Shown in pieces: positions 1-5,348 of a DNA stretch of 6,530 nt. The notes under the pieces were generated by a model. The model searched no databases, was not told where the DNA came from, and saw only the letters and a program-made list of their open reading frames with translations. Location: the NCBI GenBank assembly GCA_947461805.1, contig CANHMJ010000081.1, forward strand, positions 1 to 6,530. The letters are read 5' to 3'. The stretch comes from Burkholderiaceae bacterium (GTDB lineage: Bacteria; Pseudomonadota; Gammaproteobacteria; Burkholderiales; Burkholderiaceae). Position 1 is the first letter of the stretch. Each line of letters starts with the position of its first letter. A program made the translations under genes and the position numbers.

Positions 1-34
1 AATTAATCGATTGGGATTTTTTGAAGATCTTCAT
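1..34 (-). CDS. start of an unidentified minus-strand gene, cut by the window edge
   Basis: An ATG at 34-32 opens a frame that stays open for 11 codons to the window edge and reads MKIFKKSQSIN. It is preceded by a strong Shine-Dalgarno sequence (AGGAGA on the minus strand, 44-39) at 4-5 bases spacing. The ATG four bases upstream (38-36) is too close to that site and meets a stop after 11 codons, so 34-32 is the better start. The lysine-rich N-terminus gives no family. The gene follows rsuA in the same direction, separated by a candidate terminator, so it probably has its own promoter. With so few codons visible the call rests mainly on the ribosome binding site. Confidence 0.42.
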   Translation of the reverse strand, partial: MKIFKKSQSIN

Positions 35-92
35 TCATTCTCCTAATGGCACCATGCCTTTTCTTGGCAGGGCATTCATTCTATCTTCATTC
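27..92. repeat. pair of 10-base direct repeats in the leader of the left-edge gene
   Basis: CATTCATTCT occurs at 32-41 and again at 73-82; ATCTTCATTC occurs at 27-36 and again at 83-92. The two words are in swapped order in the two copies. On the minus strand they give repeated GAATGAA motifs, one set covering the ribosome binding site and start of the partial gene and the other about 45 bases upstream. This could be a small local duplication or just low-complexity leader sequence. No function is visible. Confidence 0.5.
39..44 (-). promoter_or_regulatory. Shine-Dalgarno site for the partial left-edge gene
   Basis: The plus-strand TCTCCT is AGGAGA on the minus strand, 4 bases before the ATG at 34-32. 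It is the best ribosome binding site in the window and is what decides the start of the truncated gene. Confidence 0.5.
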
Positions 93-129
93 GGCTATGC
101 CAATGTGCGTTCTTTTTTGGCTGAAATCA

Positions 130-150
130 TGTATCAAGTTAGTGAATACA
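130..150. promoter_or_regulatory. possible operator: TGTAT-N11-ATACA dyad
   Basis: TGTAT (130-134) and ATACA (146-150) form a perfect 5-base inverted repeat with an 11-base spacer, in an AT-rich part of the spacer upstream of the left-edge gene, where its promoter would be expected. It resembles a PpsR/CrtJ site (TGT-N12-ACA) but has 15 bases between TGT and ACA, so it does not fit that consensus. No convincing -35/-10 pair was found around it. Confidence 0.2.
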
Positions 151-206
151 AACTTAATAATTGAGTAGGCTAGGACCTTGCATTTGCTGCAACCGCGTAT
201 CTCCCT

Positions 207-224
207 ATAAAAAGGGCAGCGCCC
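207..224 (-). terminator. candidate intrinsic terminator after rsuA
   Basis: Read on the minus strand, GGGC (224-221), a three-base loop and GCCC (217-214) make a short GC hairpin followed at once by TTTTTAT (213-207). It starts 7 bases after the rsuA stop codon (234-232). The stem is only 4 base pairs, so termination may be weak, but position and T-tract are right. Confidence 0.5.
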
Positions 225-231
225 ATACCGC

Positions 232-954
232 TTATTCGATGGGCTGCGCCAGTTGTGTCATTTCAAAGGGATTGATCCAGCGCCATTGGCCCTCTTTCAA
301 ATCCGCTGCCATTGCATAAGCGCCAATCGATGATCGGTGTAATTGATCAACGTGATTACCTACCGCAGCTAGCATTCGCTTAACCTGGTGGTAGCGCCCT
401 TCCACAATCGTCATTGCCAAGCGCCGCTCATCCATCAGAACGCATGCCTTGGCAAAACAGGGACTGGGGTCATCATCCAAGACAACGCCACCCAGTAAAT
501 GGTCGATTTGCTTTTGCGTAATCGGCTCGGCTGCAGTGATCTCATAGACCTTGCCAATGTTTTTCTTGGGTGTTGTCATGCGGTGAATAAATTGCCCATC
601 GTCCGAGAGCAGCAATAAACCCGTCGTATCTTGATCGAGGCGCCCTACGCATTGCACACCGCGTTCGATTAGCGGCCTTGGCAAGAGACTATAGACGCTC
701 GGGTGATGCTTGGTCTTGTGGGAGCATTCGTAATTGGTTGGCTTATTAAATGCAATATAGGCTTTTTCGTGATACGCCCAATCAATGCCTTCAACCCGTA
801 GCACCAAGCCCTCTGGATCCATTTTGATTTCTGGATCATCGGCAAGGGTGCCATTAATTTCGACTAAATCGGCGTATACCAAATCGCTGCAATACCGGCG
901 GGTGCCAAAGCCTTGGCTAAAGAGTATTTTTTCGAGCGTAAGGGGCTTGGCCAT
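232..954 (-). CDS. rsuA: 16S rRNA pseudouridine(516) synthase RsuA
   Basis: 240 residues, close to the roughly 230 of known RsuA proteins. The enzyme isomerises one uridine of 16S rRNA (position 516 in E. coli) to pseudouridine. The N-terminus (about 5-55) looks like the S4 RNA-binding domain of the family. The catalytic motif GRLDQDTTGLLLL starts at residue 104, with the nucleophilic aspartate at 107. The RsuA-type C-terminal motif EGRYHQVKRMLAAVGNHV spans 185-202 and is followed by LHRSSIG. The DTTG form and the C-terminal motif favour RsuA over RluB or RluE. An in-frame TGA lies six codons upstream of the ATG at 954, with no other usual start between, so this start is forced. No Shine-Dalgarno sequence precedes it: the bases before the ATG are pyrimidine-rich and form one arm of the hairpin at 956-1007. 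It follows ppaA by 72 bases in the same direction, but its function is housekeeping and unrelated to photosynthesis. Confidence 0.93.
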   Translation of the reverse strand: MAKPLTLEKILFSQGFGTRRYCSDLVYADLVEINGTLADDPEIKMDPEGLVLRVEGIDWAYHEKAYIAFNKPTNYECSHKTKHHPSVYSLLPRPLIERGVQCVGRLDQDTTGLLLLSDDGQFIHRMTTPKKNIGKVYEITAAEPITQKQIDHLLGGVVLDDDPSPCFAKACVLMDERRLAMTIVEGRYHQVKRMLAAVGNHVDQLHRSSIGAYAMAADLKEGQWRWINPFEMTQLAQPIE

Positions 955-955
955 T

Positions 956-1007
956 CGGTTGGGGTGTATTCAGCGCTATTGGCATAGCAGAATACACCGA
1001 TCAACCG
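956..1007. repeat. long imperfect hairpin between ppaA and rsuA
   Basis: Nested inverted repeats share one axis. The outer arms are CGGTTG (956-961) and CAACCG (1002-1007). The middle arms are GGTGTATTC (963-971) and GAATACACC (990-998), a perfect 9-base match. The inner arms are GCTAT (975-979) and ATAGC (984-988) around a four-base loop. Small bulges separate the steps, giving 20 paired bases in 52. Neither strand has a T-tract after the stem, so it is not a standard intrinsic terminator. It begins 19 bases after the ppaA stop and ends one base before the rsuA start codon. It could protect the ppaA mRNA 3' end, hinder rsuA translation, act as a DNA operator, or be a copy of a dispersed palindromic repeat; the sequence does not decide. 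Confidence 0.8.
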
Positions 1008-1026
1008 ATCGCCTGCAAAACACGCT

Positions 1027-2004
1027 CTACTTTTTATGCTGCTCGACGTGGAAGGTGGCTTTTTCTAAGGCATCGACAGCATCAATGCCCACCATATCAG
1101 CGCCTAAATCCTCAACCAGTTCGGGATTTTGATTAAAAACCGGGCTGCCAATCATGATGCCCACATGGGGATTTAAGGATACCGATCGAACTTCCGTGAT
1201 CATGCGTTTTAGATCCGGAAATTGCTCACGCACGCTTGCAGATAAACCAACGACATCAAACCATTGCGTCTTGGCCATGCGTAAAATATCGGCTTCGGTT
1301 GCGGCAAGCTCGCCCCAGACGCGCCATCCAGCACGGGCAAAGAACTCTGACACCATAAAAAGACCTAGGGTATGTTGCGAGCCAGGCAAGGGCACTAACA
1401 TCACGCTCTTCCCTTGCTGCTTATACTCCGCATACTCTTGGAACATGGGGCTTAAGTCATACATCAATTGCTTGATACGCCATAAGGCAACGGTAACTTG
1501 CGTAAAGTCAGCCTCGTCGTTTTCCCACTTCTCTCCAAGCTTGCGAGCCACTGGGGTAAGGAGATTGAGGTATAACTCTTCCAGCTCAATGCCTTGGGCA
1601 AACAATTCTTTCGCGTAGTGTGCGGATGGGCCAGCATCGTCTTGCAAAAGCAAGAGCATCAGGGCATCAATATGGGCTTCACTTACGCTGGGATGTGCTG
1701 GGACATTCAGCTGGCCATTTGCCAATCGATCGCTCTGCAAATGATGCTCGACGATGTGGGGCAAGATATTGCCTTCAATCGTCTTGACCAGCGAACTCAA
1801 ATACTCTTCCGGCGTACAGGCTTTGGATAAGGGATGCGTTTCAATTGGGCTATTAGCGCCCGCATCAATCGGCGCATCGTTGGTCAAGCAATCGGCCCAG
1901 GCATTACGCTGTGCATTATTGATTGGATCAGGCGCGCCAGGAATAGGCTGGGTTTTTACAGCCAATTTCTCGCGCGCAAGTTTAACTAAGCTAAGAAGCT
2001 TCAT
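1027..2004 (-). CDS. ppaA: PpaA/AerR-type cobalamin-binding regulator of photosynthesis genes
   Basis: 325 residues. The C-terminal part (about 199-320) has the fold signature of B12-binding/SCHIC domains: a beta strand then PLPGSQHTLGLFMV (205-218), with His211 where the family places its cobalamin ligand; AGWRVWGE (225-232); DVVGLS (250-255); and a late glycine-rich strand with GIMIGSPVF (282-290) and GADMVGID (301-308). The helical segment WENDEADFTQVTVALWRIKQL (160-180) matches the cap region in front of this domain. The first 110 residues are less conserved, with a Pro/Asn/Ala-rich stretch at 20-60 that is probably unstructured. In purple bacteria AerR/PpaA binds cobalamin, senses light or redox state and modulates the repressor PpsR/CrtJ; no PpsR gene is visible here. 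An in-frame TAA four codons upstream fixes the ATG at 2004, which has no clear Shine-Dalgarno sequence. Another B12-domain regulator (MerR-linked or methyltransferase-associated) is less likely given the neighbours. Confidence 0.8.
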   Translation of the reverse strand: MKLLSLVKLAREKLAVKTQPIPGAPDPINNAQRNAWADCLTNDAPIDAGANSPIETHPLSKACTPEEYLSSLVKTIEGNILPHIVEHHLQSDRLANGQLNVPAHPSVSEAHIDALMLLLLQDDAGPSAHYAKELFAQGIELEELYLNLLTPVARKLGEKWENDEADFTQVTVALWRIKQLMYDLSPMFQEYAEYKQQGKSVMLVPLPGSQHTLGLFMVSEFFARAGWRVWGELAATEADILRMAKTQWFDVVGLSASVREQFPDLKRMITEVRSVSLNPHVGIMIGSPVFNQNPELVEDLGADMVGIDAVDALEKATFHVEQHKK

Positions 2005-2050
2005 GGTATTCGGTTAAATGGTCCCACCAGATCATTTGTACGCAGAAAGA

Positions 2051-2066
2051 ATTAATTTACGTTAAT
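2051..2066. promoter_or_regulatory. dyad 1 upstream of ppaA (ATTAA-N6-TTAAT)
   Basis: A perfect 5-base inverted repeat with a 6-base spacer lies 47 bases upstream of the ppaA start codon. It contains TTACGTTA (2057-2064), which recurs exactly at 2106-2113. Its centre is 42 bases from that of the second dyad, about four turns of the helix, so a protein bound to both would sit on one face. This is a candidate operator; no known regulator is matched. Confidence 0.3.
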
Positions 2067-2091
2067 CGTTGAGGGCAGTTAAGAGGTCCAA

Positions 2092-2115
2092 GTAAGTGAA
2101 AGAACTTACGTTATA
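2092..2115 (-). promoter_or_regulatory. dyad 2 and possible -10 element upstream of ppaA
   Basis: GTAAGT (2092-2097) and ACTTAC (2104-2109) form a perfect 6-base inverted repeat with a 6-base spacer. On the minus strand it is directly preceded by TATAAC (2115-2110), a fair -10 hexamer, so the dyad would cover the transcription start of ppaA. No good -35 lies at the usual distance, so an activator-dependent promoter is possible. The second copy of TTACGTTA (2106-2113) overlaps this site. The rest of the 222-base gap shows only a weak TAAGG-GATTA-CCTTA dyad (2154-2168) and no convincing terminator for the upstream operon. Confidence 0.35.
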
Positions 2116-2226
2116 AAGGGTTTTTTTACTTCCTGCACGTCCTCCAATACCACTAAGGGATTACCTTAATGGGTACTTTCACATCATAAAAAATAGTGTG
2201 TCGCAGAATAGCCAGCAAATCCGTAA

Positions 2227-3450
2227 TTAAGGTGCGCTGTTGGATTTACTTTGTTCAGTGGATTCAGGGTGTAAGCCGTAACGCTTCACTAAATTCCAGA
2301 TGTGATTAGGCAGCATATTCTTGATTTTGTGGGGCGCCATTTGCCGCAAGTGCAAAACCGACTCTATACCCTTCATCTCAACGCGGGCTTTCGCAAATTC
2401 GAGTCCGCGAGGACCAAATCGCGGCATGACCCAGGCCATGATGGGGCGTAAAAAATTGGGCATGCGGTTAACGGGCAAGCCTCCAGCGGCTAATTTGACA
2501 TTTTTCATAAAGCCTTCTACTGCCGAGATGCGTTTGCCTGCACTGCTTACTGGCTCGAGCGTTAATTCTGGGGCGATGAGATCGAGTATTGCTTGCCCTC
2601 GTGGATTACGCACGATGACCCACTGCGCGCCCGTACCGGCCATATAGCCCACCGTGATATCCGATAAGGCATTGACGTAATCCACACACGTTTTGCAGGT
2701 CAAAGGGAAAAAATCGTTTGGCAAATCGGATAAGGGCAAATTGAGAAAGGGGATCTCTTGTTTTTTACCATTCTTAAAACGCAATTCGACTTTGTAATCC
2801 GCCCGAAACTCCAAATAGGTAATGCTGTCGGGATCCTTGCTTAATAAACTTAGAAAATGATGGAAGTGTTCAGTCGTCGTATTGTCTGAACAGGGTGAGC
2901 CCACAATCAGGAGTTGCTCAAAACCCAGTTCACGCTCTAAGGCCCGCGCCGCATACACCTGGCATGGAATGCCAATCATCGCTACTTTCTTATGGCCGGC
3001 TTGTTTGGCTATTTCCAGGTACTGCACTACGGGTGCGTAGCCCATGCGCATGCCGCGGCACTGCGCCATATCGGCTGCCTTCGTCACAATAATCGGTACT
3101 GGCTTCCAGCGGTCATGGGGATCACCGGTCACTGTTACTACGGCATCCACAATGCCTTTTTCTAAAAGCAATTCACCAATGCGCGTCATGATGCCGGTCC
3201 ACTGGGCCCCTGCTAAAGGTGCCTTCATCTGCGCCCGTGCCATGCTCAGGTATGGGCCGAAAAAGACCTCATCGGATTCGATCAGATTACGCGCGCGACC
3301 ATGCACTGCGGTTTCGAAACCGGGATAGTCGGGCTGAATAAACTGGCAAGCTGAACCGCAGCGCTTGGGATCACTGCTTCGCGATACGCCGCAGTCAGTG
3401 CATAAATCCCGATAGGGTGCAGCGGCTTGATTTACGGCGCTGTCGTGCAT
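2227..3450 (-). CDS. bciB: ferredoxin-dependent divinyl (proto)chlorophyllide a 8-vinyl reductase, BciB
   Basis: 407 residues of the F420 hydrogenase/dehydrogenase beta-subunit (FrhB) family. BciB uses ferredoxin electrons, FAD and iron-sulfur clusters to reduce the 8-vinyl group of chlorophyll precursors to ethyl. The N-terminus has a cysteine cluster, C17-x2-C20-x10-C31-x3-C35 (YRDLCTDCG then RCGSACQF). The family motif GIPCQVYAARALE follows at 160-172 with C163, then GSPCSDN with C187. C252-x2-C255 lies in CKTCVDYVNALSDITVGYMAG, a segment typical of plant and cyanobacterial-type BciB, followed by QWVIVRNPRG. The ATG at 3450 is forced by an in-frame TGA two codons upstream. It lies inside the end of dxs (19-base overlap), and its GAGG is only one base from the ATG, so translation is probably coupled to dxs. 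True F420 enzymes share the fold, but the C-terminal motif and the neighbours favour BciB. Confidence 0.85.
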   Translation of the reverse strand: MHDSAVNQAAAPYRDLCTDCGVSRSSDPKRCGSACQFIQPDYPGFETAVHGRARNLIESDEVFFGPYLSMARAQMKAPLAGAQWTGIMTRIGELLLEKGIVDAVVTVTGDPHDRWKPVPIIVTKAADMAQCRGMRMGYAPVVQYLEIAKQAGHKKVAMIGIPCQVYAARALERELGFEQLLIVGSPCSDNTTTEHFHHFLSLLSKDPDSITYLEFRADYKVELRFKNGKKQEIPFLNLPLSDLPNDFFPLTCKTCVDYVNALSDITVGYMAGTGAQWVIVRNPRGQAILDLIAPELTLEPVSSAGKRISAVEGFMKNVKLAAGGLPVNRMPNFLRPIMAWVMPRFGPRGLEFAKARVEMKGIESVLHLRQMAPHKIKNMLPNHIWNLVKRYGLHPESTEQSKSNSAP

Positions 3451-5333
3451 GCCTCAATCGCAAAACGGGCGCGCACCCGAGCCTCAATCTGCTTAGCTGA
3501 AATACCATACAACTCCATCAGCGACGGAATATCCCCGTGCTCGGTAAATTGATCCGGCAAGCCAATCTGCAATGCTGATACCGAAATATCCTGCTCTGCT
3601 AAATACTCCAAACAAGCACTGCCCGCACCGCCCATGACACAACTGTCTTCGGCCAACACGATGCCATCATGCGTCGATGCAATCGTTTTCAGTAAGTCTT
3701 CGTCGAGCGGCTTTACAAAGCGCATATTGACCACCGTCGCATCCATTGCCTCAGCAACCTCCATGGCGGTGTACAGCATCGGCCCAAAGCAAATGAAGGC
3801 AATGCGTTTAACAGGATTGCCTTGGATATTCCGTTCTACCTGACCTTTGCCAAGCGCCATCGCCTCGAGTGCCGTGCCTGCATCCGGTCCCTGACCACTG
3901 CCACGGGGATACCGAATCGCCGATGGTCCATCGAAGGCGAAGCCGGTTGTCAACATATCCCGGCACTCGCGCGCATTAGCCGGCGTCATCACCAGCATAT
4001 TAGGCAAACAGCGTAAGTAAGCAATATCAAATGCGCCCGCATGCGTAGCGCCATCGGCACCGACCATGCCGGCCCGATCAATCGCAAAGACGACGGGTAA
4101 ATTTTGCAGCGCCACATCGTGCACCAACTGATCGTAGCCGCGCTGCAAGAAGGTGGAATAAATCGCAACGACGGGTTTTAATCCCTCACAGGCAATACCA
4201 GCAGCAAATGTCACTGCGTGTTGTTCTGCGATGCCCACGTCGTGGTAGCGCGCTGGAAAGCGGCGCTCAAATTCCACGAGACCAGAGCCTTCGCGCATCG
4301 CAGGCGTAATCCCAATCAAGCGCTCATCGGCTGCTGCCATATCGCATAACCAATTTCCGAACACTTGGGTGAAGGTTTGTTTGGACGGTTTACTGGGCTG
4401 AATTCCGGCTTCAATATCAAATGGGCTGGGGCCATGGTAGGCAATGGGATCGGCTTCAGCGCGATCGTAGCCTTTGCCCTTTTTAGTCACAATGTGTAAG
4501 AACTGTGGACCCTCGGTTTTAGCCAGCTTATTAATGTTCTCCAGCGTAGCAACCAGGGCATGAATGTCATGTCCATCAATTGGGCCGTAGTAATCAAAAC
4601 CAAATTCTTCAAAGATCGTAGCTGGACCAACCATGCCTTTGGCATGCCCTTCAAGTCGCTTGGCGAACTCGCGCAGTGGCGGTGCATACGACAAGACACG
4701 GTCAAGGCCGCGCTTGGTAACTGCATACGCTGAACTACTAATCAGTTTTGCAAAATAACGATTGAGCGCGCCCACCGCAGGGGAAATCGACATCTCGTTG
4801 TCATTGAGAATCACAATCAGTGGCACGTCTTTGCGCACACCGGCGTTATTCATTGCCTCAAAGGCCATGCCTGCACTCATTGAGCCATCGCCAATCACGG
4901 CTACGACGGTGCGATCTTCCCCTTTGGTCTTCGCCGCAACTGCCATTCCCAATGCTGCGGAAATGCTAGTGGATGAATGCGCCGTACCAAAGGCATCGTA
5001 TTCACTCTCGGAGCGCCGCGGAAATCCCGATATGCCATTGAATTGGCGCAAACGGGCCATGCCTTCGCGGCGACCGGTCAAAATCTTGTGCGCGTAACTT
5101 TGGTGGCCCACATCCCAAACAATCCGGTCCTCTGGCGTGTTGAGCACATAGTGGAGCGCCAGGCTTAACTCGACTGTACCTAAGTTGGACGACAGGTGTC
5201 CGCCCGTTTTAGCGACCGACTTTAAGATGTATTCACGTAAATCGTGGGCGAGTTGCGGTAATTGCGCGGGATCGCAATCCCGCAAATCCTGCGGTGATCC
5301 AATGGTTTCTAAAAGATTAGTTACTTTGAGCAT
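3432..5333 (-). CDS. dxs: 1-deoxy-D-xylulose-5-phosphate synthase
   Basis: 633 residues, near the family's usual 620-640, and apparently intact. The enzyme condenses pyruvate and glyceraldehyde-3-phosphate with thiamine diphosphate, the first step of the MEP isoprenoid pathway in the cytoplasm. Visible features are GGHLSSNLG (44-52, His46); the thiamine diphosphate motif running from GDGSMSAG (148-155) to NDNEMSIS (177-184); the catalytic glutamate Glu370 in GIAEQHAVTFAAG; substrate-site DRAGMVGADGATHAGAFD (419-436); and the transketolase C-terminal domain from about 505. The start at 5333 has GAGG on the minus strand at 5342-5339, five bases before the ATG, and lies 15 bases after the hemA stop. 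The position between hemA and bciB suggests a copy devoted to pigment synthesis, supplying tail and carotenoid precursors. Whether a second dxs exists elsewhere cannot be seen here. Confidence 0.96.
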   Translation of the reverse strand: MLKVTNLLETIGSPQDLRDCDPAQLPQLAHDLREYILKSVAKTGGHLSSNLGTVELSLALHYVLNTPEDRIVWDVGHQSYAHKILTGRREGMARLRQFNGISGFPRRSESEYDAFGTAHSSTSISAALGMAVAAKTKGEDRTVVAVIGDGSMSAGMAFEAMNNAGVRKDVPLIVILNDNEMSISPAVGALNRYFAKLISSSAYAVTKRGLDRVLSYAPPLREFAKRLEGHAKGMVGPATIFEEFGFDYYGPIDGHDIHALVATLENINKLAKTEGPQFLHIVTKKGKGYDRAEADPIAYHGPSPFDIEAGIQPSKPSKQTFTQVFGNWLCDMAAADERLIGITPAMREGSGLVEFERRFPARYHDVGIAEQHAVTFAAGIACEGLKPVVAIYSTFLQRGYDQLVHDVALQNLPVVFAIDRAGMVGADGATHAGAFDIAYLRCLPNMLVMTPANARECRDMLTTGFAFDGPSAIRYPRGSGQGPDAGTALEAMALGKGQVERNIQGNPVKRIAFICFGPMLYTAMEVAEAMDATVVNMRFVKPLDEDLLKTIASTHDGIVLAEDSCVMGGAGSACLEYLAEQDISVSALQIGLPDQFTEHGDIPSLMELYGISAKQIEARVRARFAIEACTTAP

Positions 5334-5338
5334 AGCAG

Positions 5339-5342
5339 CCTC
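5339..5342 (-). promoter_or_regulatory. Shine-Dalgarno site for dxs
   Basis: GAGG on the minus strand, inside the 15-base gap between hemA and dxs and five bases before the dxs ATG. It supports independent initiation on a shared hemA-dxs-bciB transcript. Confidence 0.6.
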
Positions 5343-5348
5343 ACTGTC

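Noticed and set aside
94..104. 11-base match (GCTATGCCAAT) between this leader and the loop region of the hairpin at 978-988 on the other strand
   Set aside because: A few matches of this length are expected by chance in a window this size, and the match does not extend into the hairpin arms.
785..2017. Plus-strand open frames opposite rsuA and ppaA (785-1132, 1154-1618, 1594-1830, 1754-2017)
   Set aside because: They lie antisense to well-supported genes, have no recognisable domains and have no coherent ribosome binding sites or neighbours.
2180..2200. CACA...TGTG around an A/T run as a terminator for the hemA-dxs-bciB operon
   Set aside because: The stem is only four bases with a large loop, and the T-run is inside the loop rather than after the stem.
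2005..2226. PpsR/CrtJ operator (TGT-N12-ACA) upstream of ppaA
   Set aside because: Each TGT in the gap was checked for ACA after 12 bases and none fits.
2227..3450. Genuine F420-reducing hydrogenase beta subunit
   Set aside because: The fold is shared, but there are no hydrogenase or F420 genes nearby, and the CKTCVDYVN...GYMAG segment and pigment-gene context fit BciB.
4487..4726. Minus-strand 79-codon frame inside dxs
   Set aside because: It is an out-of-frame shadow of the intact dxs coding sequence and has no family resemblance.
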